Of a DNA stretch of 64,000 bases, positions 30,297-41,700 are shown piece by piece. Location: the NCBI GenBank assembly GCA_032718475.1, contig JAUCBJ010000577.1:18707-82706 (forward strand), read 5' to 3'. Both the position numbers and the translations under genes were made by a program. Origin of the DNA: Nemertoderma westbladi. Its lineage: Eukaryota > Xenacoelomorpha > Nemertodermatida > Nemertodermatidae. The notes under the pieces are model-generated. The model was not told the DNA's origin. It saw nothing but the letters and a program-made list of their open reading frames with translations, and made no database searches. Every line of letters begins with the position of its first letter. The first letter of the stretch is position 1.

Positions 30297-30526
30297 GAAG
30301 CCCCCAGTTCTCCTACATCAGTAGCTATGCCGAATCGGTAATAGTTCCCGTTCTCATTGCACTTATATGTCTCCTTCTTCTCATCCTCATTATCGTTGTA
30401 TCTGTCGTGGCTTCGCGAAGAAGGGCTACTTACAGTGGAAGTCGTGGGCCTTCTCTACTTAACGCGGATGCAACGGACGATGTTTCGGAAGAAAAACCTT
30501 CCCCAGCGGTTGTAAAACGTGAACAA
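30297..30526 (+). CDS. Exon D: transmembrane segment and cytoplasmic tail
   Basis: Acceptor TTTGTTTAG. It reads SPQFSYISSYAES, then the membrane span VIVPVLIALICLLLLILIIV, VSVV, then a basic stop-transfer ASRRR and a tail RATYSGSRGPSLLNADATDD, VSEEKPSPAVVKREQ. A donor CAA|GTTAGT follows at 30527; if it is not used, the frame ends at 30568 (VSINAFDLFFLKM). The phase fits exon C only if the first donor of the array is used. Topology is type I: extracellular N-terminus, short cytoplasmic tail. Family unknown. Confidence 0.65.
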
Positions 30527-30568
30527 GTTAGTATCAATGCGTTTGATTTATTCTTTCTAAAAATGTAA

Positions 30569-31659
30569 GTTAGAGAATTTAAGAATGACGTAGCTATGTA
30601 TATCTACCGTATACGGACTACCGGTACCATCTTTAGGTGACTGATATATGATAGTCATATACGCTCCGGTGTAAAGTGTATGTTTGTTCAAATTTATTGA
30701 ACAAAAACATTATGAAGCGATAAAGTTTCTTTTTTTTAATATACACCCCATAATCGGGGTAAATGATTGTTTAATCATTATAAATAAAATTTAAACAACA
30801 TAGTTTAAAAATATCATGTTAAATTAGCACAGTTAATTTCAGCACAATTTCACAGCATTCGATAATGATTTCAAAGAGGGACGGTTGGGGCAGTCTAGCA
30901 CGTGGTACAGGGTGATAATAGGCTGAGCCGCCGCAAAAATCTGCAGAAACACTGATCCGATCGATCGTGGAATGGTTCAGAGTTTGTGCATAAGTTGGAG
31001 TGCCAACCATGGGCCGTAGTTTTGGTTATGATGGCGGATCTGTTGGAGGGCTCCTATCCAAGAGGAATTTATAAACGCCGGTCCATTTAAGAAGCCCTGG
31101 TTTATAAAATTACCATCACGCTCTAGTCCGTATTGTCTGTAGTCTTCAATTTTTTCGAGTTTGAAGACGTTCTGTGTTTTATCAATCATATCCTCACATC
31201 CTCAATGTTCCTTCATTTACGGCTCTGAGAGCCATCGTAGCTGGGGCAGTTTCTAAAACATTGATATGGCGGGTATCGTTCGACCTTTAACAACAATACA
31301 ACTTTTTCACTTACCACCCCCTTGAGACGGTCTTAAAATTAACTTTGCAACGCTCGGAGTTTGTTAAACAGTTAAGCACTTTGGGTCGACGGAATTTTTT
31401 CCATGTAATTATCGCATGGGACAACATACCCTCTCCCATTATGTAGCTTTGTGTTTTGCAATGTAATTTTTAAAAGCACCATTATTGCGATAACACAAGA
31501 GTTGACGGGTACCCACTACAGCGCTGTTGTACGCATTTAGATGTGGTAGACTTATTACGAATATTATTGTCTTGCAGTGGGACTTTGTTAGTATTGCGAA
31601 TAATTACGATAAATAGATTGATTGCTTATCATGTTATACTAATTGTGTGTATATCTAAG
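30569..31659. other. No gene assigned
   Basis: Two short minus-strand frames (31189-30977 and 31010-30819) encode peptides with a non-random look (NGPAFINSSWIGALQQIRHH; SADFCGGSAYYHPVPRARLP). Their frames would have to be joined and no family was recognised. They may be a decayed gene or transposase. Confidence 0.4.
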
Positions 31660-32200
31660 ATAGAAGTTGGTAATTCCCCGGCCACGTTTATCTCTAAGAA
31701 CTTACTTATAATGGTCTAGGCATGTGATTTAATTATATGATTAATTATTTAACTACCAATACATAGGTTTTATACCATTACAATTACGCTATTAATTATT
31801 TATTTATTGAAAGTTAATTATAATTAAGAATTGTGATAGAAATAATTTATCAAACATACGAATTTATAATAATTTGCAACATTCAAAAAGAAAAAAAGCA
31901 AACAGTCGGCCGAAGCCGGAGGCGACCCGAAGGCTCCTCTTTCGATAGCTTCTACCCGAGGGTATGGGTGGGCGCTACTCCTATCCCAAGATTTGCTCCC
32001 AGTTATTTAACTGGTACTCATTAACAAATAATTAAAATTAAATTATAAAATAAAATTAAATTAAAAAAGTATTAAATGATAATTACATTCCATTATCTAC
32101 CAACTGCGTATATTGGTGGGGTTGCCACCCAACTCTCCTGGCATTTGTTACTTTTGTTTAAAAATAGCTTTTATCCGCTCTTTTAAGTTAAAATTAAAAT
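31660..32200. repeat. Old diverged copy of the 44.1-kb/50.6-kb repeat family
   Basis: 31740-31790 (AACTACCAATACATAGG, TTTATACCATTACAATTACG) and 32065-32150 (AGTATTAAAT, ATTCCATTATC, GGGGTTGCCACCCAACT) align in order with 44745-44990 and 51238-51400. About 160 bp of GC-richer unrelated sequence lies between them. Confidence 0.5.
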
Positions 32201-32474
32201 TTATTTTAAGATTGCTTTTTACTGTATTTATATCCTAATGGGGTTTGAAGATCTTTTTACCTAGTAATACAAAACTTAAAGGATATTTCTAAATATTTTG
32301 GCATTTAGCTTTGGATAATACTTAGTTAAACACAAAAAACCCATCATAGACACTCTACCCTGTATCCACGGAATATCAACAAAAGCATTTCTTTTATATC
32401 TGGCCGGCGACACAATTTGTCACGAGACTACGAATGTCCATGGAGGGAAGAACTTCACCATTGATTTCACCATA

Positions 32475-33024
32475 TAACTACAGATTGCTTCTAGTGTTGG
32501 TCTTGTTGTAAATTCCAAGAAAACCAACCTCGACAGTCAACCTAGACAGCCCTTAAGAAATGTCTGATCGTAAGGGTATAAGCTCTAAGGACGGCTTTCT
32601 TGAGCACGTGGATGACTTCTGCTACTTGGGATCATGGAACAGAAAGTCATTTCACAAGAATGCTGCGCCGGGCTCATTGTATCAAGTACAATGAATACAT
32701 CTCCAATAAGACTCTATAAAACATTGGAGGTGTTCCATTAGCTTGACACTTGAACGGAACCGTCTCCGCTTTGCAGGACATTGCTTTCGCCGTGAGGACC
32801 AGCCAGTGCATAATCTTGTGCTTTGACCCCCTCATGGAGCAAATAAGAATATGACTTCTTGAGACGCATTCTTGGGACACTGGCCTTGAAATGCGGATGA
32901 TCTAGCAAATGGCATGGGTGATACAGTGTTGTGGCGGCGCAATTTTGTGCCGGCACAGCATTCTTAATATATATATGTAATATATATATATAATGCAGCA
33001 TGCCGAACGTAGTAGTAGTAGTAG
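32475..33024 (+). mobile_element. LINE-A fragment with internal deletion
   Basis: Begins with the segment equivalent to 62588 (CTTCTAGTGTTGGTCTT) and reaches GGGATCATGG. It then skips about 200 bp to the segment encoding FTRMLRRV, continues to the 3' end and finishes in (TAG)n at 33009-33024. The tail is of the TA-expanded type shared with 4793-4890. Multiple small indels rule out coding. Confidence 0.82.
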
Positions 33025-33495
33025 AACTACGGATGTTAGTGAAAAAAGAATAATAATTACAATGAACTTCATTGTTATTTACTTTACTTGCAAAACCATT
33101 GGAATAATATGTTTTTAATAACTTTATTTTTTTCTTAGACTTACATTTATCGCTCTGTTAGATTGGAGTGATATGAACTAGTGCGGAAAAATATATAGAA
33201 CCCTTTACAGTGCACACTACTATCCTGTTAAACAGGTACGGTTACATCAAAATATAAACACTAAAGAATATAGTTAATTTAATGGTTAGCTATTTAGCTA
33301 TTTAGTGATTTTTGTAATTAATTGAACATTATAATTATATACGATTCATCTAAATTTTGCTTAAATTTTGCTTAGTAATTTAATTTTAATTGAATTTAAT
33401 TTATATATAATCAATATCATATCATAATAAACCTAACAAGATGGAAAGAGTTGACTGAAACGAAATCTAATATAACTACGTATTACGTGCTCATT
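33025..33495. other. AT-rich spacer, nothing recognised
   Basis: Very AT-rich with no credible open frame. Confidence 0.6.
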
Positions 33496-35835
33496 TATGG
33501 CATACATTTAGTATTAATATGCAATGTTTTTTTCTCAGTGTATTTATTTTCTCAATGTTTTTTTTCTCAATATTTGATTGGTCATGCTTTTTTTCTCAAC
33601 ATCTGATTGGTCAAATCTAAAATAATTATTTTCTCAATGTATTTATTTTCTCAATGTTTTTTTTCTCAATATCCGATTGGCTAATCCGAGTATTTATATT
33701 CTCAATATCTGATTGGCTGAGCCCGGCCTTTTTTTCTCAATATCCGATTGGTTAATCCGTGTATTTATTTTCTCAATATCTGATTGGTCGCACCTCCAGC
33801 TGTCATCCTTTAGGTCCCTCTGCCGCCTGTGGCCTGTGACGTGCATCTAGTAGTCTATTACTGTATTATTACAGTATTATAATAAGTACTGCTGTAAACT
33901 GTCCACTGTCTGGTCTGTGTAAAGGTATAAGTCCATTACAGCATCGCCTACCGGTACAATAGGCAGAGATAGCAGAATAACCTACTGTAGATGCTGACAG
34001 CTGGAGGTGCGACCAATCAGATATTGAGAAAATAAGTATACGGATTAACCAATCGGATATAGAGAAAAAAATCATGGTTCATCCAATCAGGAAGATATTG
34101 AGCAAAAAAGGCAGGGCTCGGCCAATCAGACACTGATAAAAAAATACACGGTTTATCCAATCGGATATTGAGCAAAAAAGGCAGGGCTCGGCCAATCAGA
34201 GACTGAGTAAAAAATACACTGTTTATCCAATCGGATATTGAGTAAAAAAGGCAGGGCTCGGCCAATCAGACACTGAGAAAAAAATACACGGTTTATCCAA
34301 TCGGATATTGAGTAAAAAAGGCAGGGCTCGGCCAATCAGAGACTGAGTAAAAAATACACTGTTTATCCAATCGGATATTGAGTAAAAAAGGCAGGGCTCG
34401 GCCAATCAGAGACTGAGTAAAAAATACACTGTTTATCCAATCGGATATTGAGTAAAAAAGGCAGGGCTCGGCCAATCAGACACTGAGAAAAAAATACACG
34501 GTTTATCCAATCGGATATTGAGCAAAAAGGGTAGGGCTCGGCCAATCAGACACTGAGAAAAAAATACACGGTTTATCCAATCGGATATTGAGCAAAAAGG
34601 GTAGGGCTCGGCCAATCAGACATTGAGAAAAAAATACACGGTTTATCCAATCGGATATTGAGTAAAAAAGGCAGGGCTCGGCCAATCAGACACTGAGAAA
34701 AAAATACACGGTTTATCCAATCGGATATTGAGCAAAAAGGGTAGGGCTCGGCCAATCAGACACTGAGAAAAAAAATACACGGTTTATCCAATCGGATATT
34801 GAGCAAAAAGGGTATGGCTCGGCCAATCAGACACTGATAAAAAAATACACGGTTTATCCAATCGGATATTGAGCAAAAAAGGCAGGGCTCGGCCAATCAG
34901 ACATTGAGAAAAAAATACACGGTTTATCCAATCGGATATTGAGCAAAAAGGGTAGGGCTCGGCCAATCAGACACTGAGAAAAAAATACACGGTTTATCCA
35001 ATCGGATATTGAGCAAAAAAGGCAGGGCTCGGCCAATCAGACACTGAGAAAAAAATACACGGTTTATCCAATCGGATATTGAGCAAAAAAGGTAGGGCTC
35101 GGACAATCAGATATTGGGAAAAAATTACCCAGTTTATCCAATCGGATATTGAGCAAAAAAGGTAGGGCTCGGCCAATCAGACACTGAGAAAAAAATACAC
35201 GGTTTATCCAATCGGATATTGAGCAAAAAGGGTAGGGCTCGGCCAATCAGACACTGAGAAAAAAATACACGGTTTATCCAATCGGATATTGAGCAAAAAA
35301 GGCAGGGCTCGGCCAATCAGACACTGAGAAAAAAATACACGGTTTATCCAATCGGATATTGAGCAAAAAAGGCAGGGCTCGGCCAATCAGACATTGAGAA
35401 AAAAATACACGGTTTATCCAATCGGATATTGAGCAAAAAGGGTAGGGCTCGGCCAATCAGACACTGAGAAAAAAATACACGGTTTATCCAATCGGATATT
35501 GAGCAAAAAAGGCAGGGCTCGGCCAATCAGACATTGAGAAAAAAATACACGGTTTATCCAATCGGATGTTGAGCAAAAAAGGTAGGGCTCGGACAATCAG
35601 ATATTGGGAAAAAATTACCCAGTTTATCCAATCGGATATTGAGCAAAAAAGGTAGGGCTCGGCCAATCAGACACTGAGAAAAAAATACACTGTTTATCCA
35701 ATCGGATATTGAGCAAAAAAGGTAAGGCTCGGCCAATCAGATATTGAGAAAAAAAAACCATTAAGAAAAAAAACATTGAGAAAATAAATACACTGAGAAA
35801 AATACATTGAATATTAATACTAAATGTATGCCATA
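33496..35835. mobile_element. Foldback element built from CCAAT-containing repeats (2340 bp)
   Basis: The outer ends TATGGCATACATTTAGTATT and its reverse complement, AATACTAAATGTATGCCATA (35816-35835), form inverted termini. Both arms then consist of the same repeat unit in opposite orientation: left arm 33496-33808, right arm 33990-35835. The innermost arm ends are also inverted (CGCACCTCCAGCTGTC and GACAGCTGGAGGTGCG). About 180 bp of unrelated loop separates the arms. Flanks CTCATT (33490-33495) and CTCGTT (35836-35841) may be a decayed 6-bp target duplication. No transposase is present. Structure is like Drosophila FB or Galileo-type elements, by architecture only. Confidence 0.8.
34013..35757. 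repeat. 70-bp tandem array (about 25 copies, each of two related 35-bp halves)
   Basis: Half one reads CCAATCGGATATTGAGCAAA then AAAGGCAGGGCTCGG. Half two reads CCAATCAGACACTGAGAAAA then AAATACACGGTTTAT. Each half begins with CCAAT and the pattern GGCCAATCAG fits the NF-Y consensus. Minus-strand frames of 60 codons start every 70 bp (MAEPCLFYSISDWINRVFFS type). They are a by-product of the 70-bp period and not genes. Confidence 0.95.
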
Positions 35836-35879
35836 CTCGTTCGCTCGACTCTAAACGATCGCTCAAAAATAAAGTGCTA

Positions 35880-36147
35880 ATATATTTAAGTAATTATTTC
35901 CATGTAATAAATAATATGCATGCTATTATTTCCAAATATATTTTCCACTGGTTTACCATTTCTATTAAGTTGACATTGTGTAATTATTTTTATTTATATT
36001 TTATATTAAATTCCTTACATTGTTAGTTACTGTAAATAAATCAAGAAAAAATAACAGAAGATCAAAAATATTTAAAGAAGTGATAGTATTTGGATGAGTC
36101 AGTGTGATTGTCTTCTAGATATTAATCTTATTTATAAATAATTGATT
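35880..36147 (+). promoter_or_regulatory. 5' flank of the first otopetrin-like gene, conserved with the second
   Basis: From CAAATATATTTTCCACTGG onward it aligns almost without gaps to 56530-56742: TTAAATTCCTTACATTGTTA, GTTACTGTAAATAAATCAAG, GTATTTGGATGAGTCAGTGT, GATTGTCTTCTAGATATTAA. TGAGTCA is an AP-1-type site. GTCTTCTAG could be a splice acceptor of a 5' UTR intron. Conservation stops where unrelated arrays begin upstream of each gene. Confidence 0.6.
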
Positions 36148-37785
36148 ATGGATAGATTACCCCGCCAAGAAGGTTTGCGATCAAATGATGAGGATGAATT
36201 CTTTTCGGCAGATGAAGAATTTTGGAGAGGTGGGGAAGATGATAGGGAAATACTTATAGAAGAGGATAATGGAACTGCAACAACAGAGACAGAAGACGGT
36301 AGTTCCGAGAGTGGAACGTCACAAGCTCATCGCCAACCCATTGATTGTGGCACCTCTATGAGATCCTTGGGTTTACTCTACTGTATGCTCTTGGTCGTTA
36401 TATCTATTGTGCTGCCAATCACTGAAATATTGCAACCGTCGCTATGGAAACCCTCATACACTTACTGTTGGGCCATCGGAATGTTTGTTGTAGGAATCGC
36501 ATCAAATTTATACATTGGTTTCCTACCGGATAACCAAAGGGGAGAAGAAACACGAGTCGCTAATATTGTTATAAAATGCGCATGCGCAATATGTGGAGGG
36601 ATTGGCGTTTTGAATGCATCTCTAGAAATTGCAGCTTTCATTGCCTTCAAACATACATGCACAACTGTAATGGAGCCAATTTCATTCGGGTTTCAATTTG
36701 TTTTCGTTTTCTCCCAGTTTAAGTTGTTGTTTGTCGATTGCAACCGTTGTTTGTCGAGCACTTGGGGAGTTCGGATGTCGTTGGTTCATATTCTAGCCAC
36801 TGATATATTTATTTGGATTTATCTAATTATTTTGGAAGCAAGGAATGATCTAGATTTGGGGGGCGAGATTGATGTTTCCATGACAACGCCTCTGCCATCT
36901 CCTATTCCCTGGGTGATTGTTTGTCTGTATGATTCCAGCACTCTTCTCGGAAAGTTTATCCTAACAATTAAACCTCTACTCTATGCGTTTACCGTTGAGT
37001 ACGCTGTAACCTCAGCCACTGTTGTCCATGCTATGCTAAAAGCTAGTGATAACAATATCGATGGCCCGCAAATTGTTAACGACGATGACAACGGCAGACG
37101 GAATCCCTGCCTTCGCATTCGTGTGATAACAAACCCCCCTGTGATTGGGGCCGTTCTGGGGGTAGTTTCGATTATTCTTATGATTACCGTGGTCCTTTGC
37201 TACAATTATCTTTATAAGGATTACCCCCAGACTATGGTGAGCATCTATTCATGGACCCAAATTAGCTTCGGAGTATTGATGGTTGGTGCCACTGGATTCA
37301 GCTGGTGGAAATTGACCAAATACCACGAGCGTTTCAAATCCAATAAACATTCTCTGGATGAAAACATTCTAATTGTTTCACTTTTTGGATTATTTGCTCA
37401 TGAGTGTTTTACTCTCGTTGCCACAGCCACAATCCTAAATCCTCTGGAAAATCTTACATCCTTTCTTTTCTTTATAGAATCCGGTTTACAAACTGCGCTC
37501 ATTTTCGATGCGTTGAAACGGAAACCATCGCAAGCAGAAATACATAGTCGCCAAGCCGTGATGTACCTCCTCTGTACTAACATCGCGTACTGGATTCAAA
37601 GTATATTCGAGGTCCAAGCGCCAGATTCTTCGCCTGTTCAAGAAGCGTTCTACACAAAGAGGTCGTGGGAGATCATCATGCACATTTGTGGACCATTTGA
37701 AATTCTGTTTCGGTTTCACTCCTTTGCATGTCTCTGCGACATCGTCAATGAAACTTACATACTTCATATAGAAAGACACATTTAG
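36148..37785 (+). CDS. Otopetrin-like proton channel, paralogue 1 (545 residues, single exon)
   Basis: ATG at 36148, stop TAG at 37783. The N-terminal 70 residues are acidic and cytoplasmic (SNDEDEFFSADEE). Twelve hydrophobic segments follow at about 72-94, 104-125, 136-166, 178-196, 210-230, 275-297, 331-353, 367-387, 405-427, 435-455, 468-487 and 507-530, the otopetrin count. Family landmarks are MSLVHILATDIFIWIYLI (segment 5), LLYAFTVEYAVTSATVVHAM (segment 6), MYLLCTNIAYWIQSIFE (segment 11) and GPFEILFRFHSFACLCDIV (segment 12). Otopetrins form dimeric proton-selective channels in the plasma membrane. Compared with paralogue 2 it lacks about seven residues around 438 (segment 10) and has other local changes. 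I infer a channel but not its gating. Confidence 0.88.
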   Translation: MDRLPRQEGLRSNDEDEFFSADEEFWRGGEDDREILIEEDNGTATTETEDGSSESGTSQAHRQPIDCGTSMRSLGLLYCMLLVVISIVLPITEILQPSLWKPSYTYCWAIGMFVVGIASNLYIGFLPDNQRGEETRVANIVIKCACAICGGIGVLNASLEIAAFIAFKHTCTTVMEPISFGFQFVFVFSQFKLLFVDCNRCLSSTWGVRMSLVHILATDIFIWIYLIILEARNDLDLGGEIDVSMTTPLPSPIPWVIVCLYDSSTLLGKFILTIKPLLYAFTVEYAVTSATVVHAMLKASDNNIDGPQIVNDDDNGRRNPCLRIRVITNPPVIGAVLGVVSIILMITVVLCYNYLYKDYPQTMVSIYSWTQISFGVLMVGATGFSWWKLTKYHERFKSNKHSLDENILIVSLFGLFAHECFTLVATATILNPLENLTSFLFFIESGLQTALIFDALKRKPSQAEIHSRQAVMYLLCTNIAYWIQSIFEVQAPDSSPVQEAFYTKRSWEIIMHICGPFEILFRFHSFACLCDIVNETYILHIERHI

Positions 37786-38594
37786 CTAATTTTGTGACGT
37801 AAATAAAAATAAAATATAATAAACATATAATAATTATATAGTTAATTAAGTTAAATTTATTTGTAAGCTCTATATGAAATAGCTTTTATTTCTTATAATA
37901 TAGACATATATAAATATTATGCTATAATATAGTGTACAAGTTATAAACATGAAATAAAAATATTTTAAGGATAAGAACAAGTGCTGGTAGCCTAGAAATA
38001 CGTAGTTCGACGTAAATTATGAAGAATGGACGGATATGCACAGTTCATAAAAAATATGAAAATAAACTTAAGGTATGAAAATGCATATAACATGTGAAAG
38101 TGGATTGCGAATGTAGGATAGATAAGTTACTAAATATTTATTTGTACAACTCCCTGTCACCTTATTCGAATGATTTCTTAATACGGGCAGCTTTACCTGC
38201 CTGTACGTACACTCAACGCAATGCGCCGATGTAGATGCTCATTGGCCCCCGTGTTCCTTCTCACCTTCACTTCACCACGCCCGAGTTTACGGAGAAAATC
38301 AATCATGCTTGCCCAACATCCAGGGTCGTAACACCGATTGTTTGTACTTGAAGATAGTTTACTGTACTTCCTAACATTTGATCTTCTGCTTCCTTGGACA
38401 CAGATGAACCATCAACCTTCAACCATGGCCATTAAATCATGGCCATCGCGTAACAACGATACAAAAGTACGATTAGTAGAAAAAGGTCAAGGTTTTTTAA
38501 TCTACATGCATCTAATGCATTAGTTCATGAAGTTTGAAAATTGAAGTCACAAAATCTGTAAGGGGAATATTGCTGCTGTAAACCGCTGTGCCTC
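37786..38594. other. 3' flank of otopetrin paralogue 1
   Basis: AATAAA-like signals at 37801-37830 could end the transcript. Otherwise AT-rich with no gene recognised. Confidence 0.55.
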
Positions 38595-38741
38595 CAGTTA
38601 GATCATTTTAAGGCTGGTATTGTTCAGCATGGAAATTCGCTTTTCGTTCGTTTCTGAAGAGGTTTTACTGTTATAGAAATGCTGAGTTTTAAATCGTTAT
38701 TATAATAACTGCATTAAATGAAAAAATAGCCTTGTTATTAC
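38595..38741. repeat. Left long direct repeat flanking LINE-B (147 bp)
   Basis: Starts CAGTTAGATCATTTTAAGGC and ends TTGTTATTAC next to the (CTA)n tail of LINE-B. It matches 43878-44035 with a few substitutions and a 10-bp indel. Confidence 0.9.
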
Positions 38742-41700
38742 TACTACTACTACTACTAGGTCGAGTGAACTCGGACAGTGGAAATGAGATCCTTCCAGAC
38801 TTCCCGATTCTCCATAGTTGTCGCAATTTCGTTTCTCCTAAGTTCAGTATCCCTTTCAAGTTGATCTATATATGTTATGGCAGGTCGTCCACGACTACGC
38901 TTTCCATGAGTTGGTTGCCAGAAAAGTAGATCTGGTATGATCTCGTCTTTACTTCGCCAGCAGTGCCCACTGAATCTAAATCTGCGTTCACGGAGGGTGG
39001 TTGATACAGGTGGTATTGTACCATAAAGCTCGGCGTTTGTCATGTGTTGTCTCCAGCTGATGTTTAGGGCTGCCCTTAATAGTCTTGTGTAGCAACCATC
39101 AATTTGTTGTTCAAGTGATTTAGTCAGTATCCAGGTCTCACCCCCGTATAAAAATACACTTTCCACTGTGGCTCGAAAGAACTTAGTCTTTAGGTGCCTG
39201 GGCAGATCTGATTTCCAGATGGTATCCATTTTTGATAGAGCTACCCAAGCCTTTGCTTTCCTAACTTCTATGTCCTTTTTGCTACTCTCTATCCATGGAA
39301 GTCGTCGACCTTCCCTAGTTGATTATTATCAATGGTTGTCAAGTTTCCATCAACATTAAAGGTTATGAATTCGGCCTTGGTAACATTTATATGCAATCCA
39401 ACCTGTTAATGTTTAGGGTAACATATGCAATCCAAACTCCTTAGCAGCCCTCTCCACTTCATTTAGTAGAAGCTGTGCATCTGCTAGCGTATTAGAGATC
39501 AGGGCGATGTCATCCGCAAAGTCGGTGTCTGTGACTGTAGTTGCCGGATATCTACTACTTCTGCGTTCTTGAAGTGTGAATCCCAGGTCTTCACCCTTTG
39601 TGGCCGTCCTCATTGCGTAATCCAGCACAATTACAAATAGTAATGGTGCTAATGTGTCACTGCACTATGCCAGCGAGGATTGAGAAAAACTCAGTTTCAC
39701 CATCTGGTGAGAGTACCTGCGCTTCTGTGTCACAATAAAACAATCCAATGCCAGCAACAATTACTTCTGGTATTCCATAAGCTCTTAGGATTTCCCGCGT
39801 TTTACCTCTATGGATGGAGTCGAATGCCTTCTTGAAGTCCACAACATTCATGACTGCGGGGAGATTCTTTGACTTAATTCCTTCAATCAGTCTCCGTAGT
39901 GCAAGTATCTGAGCTATTGATTGTTGATCTACTTGGTCGAAATCTGTTTTGGCTCTTACGCATTAGTTTCTCTATGTGAGGCCTAATCCTATATAGAATC
40001 ATTTTATTGTATATTTTGGCAGCTACCACAAGCAGACAGATCCCACGATAGTTTGTTGGTATACCGAGGTCTCCTTTCTTGGGGAGAGGCTTTAGTTGAC
40101 CTTTAGTCCAAATTGGTGGTGGCTTTTCCCCTTTTAACATCCGGTTGCAAACATTCAATAAGGGTCTGTTTAGCACTCCTGTTTTCCATACCTCCGCTGG
40201 GATTTCATCTAATCCACTTGCTATATTATTGGAAATGCTTTTCCAGGATCTCTTACCAGGATCAGCCCGTGGTATGATACCCTGCCTATAATATACAGGG
40301 ATGGAGTTACCTTTTATACTGGATTTATACATGATGCACATAATTAATTATATTCCAGGTCACTAATAAATTACATGAAAATGTTGTGTCCTTATCCAAT
40401 GTAGCACAAATTGGTTCACAATAAAAAAACATTAATTCAGCCGAAATACATCAAATAGTGAATCGTTGGTTATCTTTACGATAAGGTTTCGTAGGTTTAA
40501 TAATATGGCATCTAAATATTTCAATTAATTAATACAATACCGTTAATAGATTGTTAGTCTACCATGTCAAATATTGATCCCAGGTGTTGAAATAAATATA
40601 TAGAACTCATTTAAAATAGAAGCAAACAGCAATATAATAATATGAATTTCGAGTATAATAGTATAAATACAATTAATTTACCTGTTATATTTGTGCACTG
40701 ATTAATAGTAAAATAAAATAAACTTACAACCCATGAAACCTTCAGATTTATAAATATGAAAATATTTGTAAGATATGTATCTATAATAATGAAATTACTC
40801 GGACGCAGTGCCACTTACTCGATAATGTGTCGTACCATCACAAACAACACATACCGAACCGGTATATATACCGATACCCTATACTATACATATATAATAC
40901 CCTATACAAAAGTAAATACCCTCAAAGTATAGTCAGTTAATAACAAGTGATTGGCTACATTACGTTGTAGCCGAAGCTAACTTTGGGGATATCACACTGT
41001 AGTGTGAAAGAGCCCTAACTTTATATATTTATGTGTAGGGCTGTAGGATAGTAGACCTATACAAACATATCACATATACATACAGTGTTTGGATAGGTAT
41101 GACTATATTCCGTATACATTTATTATTACAATGTATTTATCACGTTTATAATTTTATGTACTATGATATAGCCTATAAAGCAGTTAATATAAAAAAAATA
41201 TCAGAAACTATAATATTAAGTATTGAAATCACAGTTTAAATGATACCTGTTTCAAAAAGAAAGTAAATTAAGTACCGGTATACTATTCAATATTTATTTC
41301 AAGGAAAACTAATACTATTTTGCAATAAAGTTTACATATTTTACATGAAAAATAAAAAAATATCCCTTATGACCGCTTGATGGGGTCGTCAGGATAAAGT
41401 TTTCAATGTGATAAACACGCAATTTTATTTAACAAATTTGCCTTTTACACGTTCCCTTGGTCGCTGTAAACCAGAGTAAAACTACAACACTGTAGAAATA
41501 CAACGAACTACCGTTGCCGATTGAGATACAGAAGGATAGCAGGAAGATCTGGTGCGCCTTATTTGGGAACAAATTCATAATATTTGGTGGTAAAAATCAG
41601 CAATTTTTACGAATAAAAGTTACTTTCCCTTGTATCCTTGTAACTCAATTCGTCTGAAAAGACTGCAACATCTGTTATATATTGACTAATTAAAGGCAAT

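Noticed and set aside
26268-30526. Assigning the membrane protein to dystroglycan
   Set aside because: A VPPKRAP segment and a tail resembling GxxIxxADxxDDxxxEKP are suggestive, but domain order relative to the membrane span does not fit.
34017-35866. Some twenty minus-strand 60-codon frames, one every 70 bp
   Set aside because: Same frame repeated at the array period; each ends in the next unit. No evidence of a gene family.
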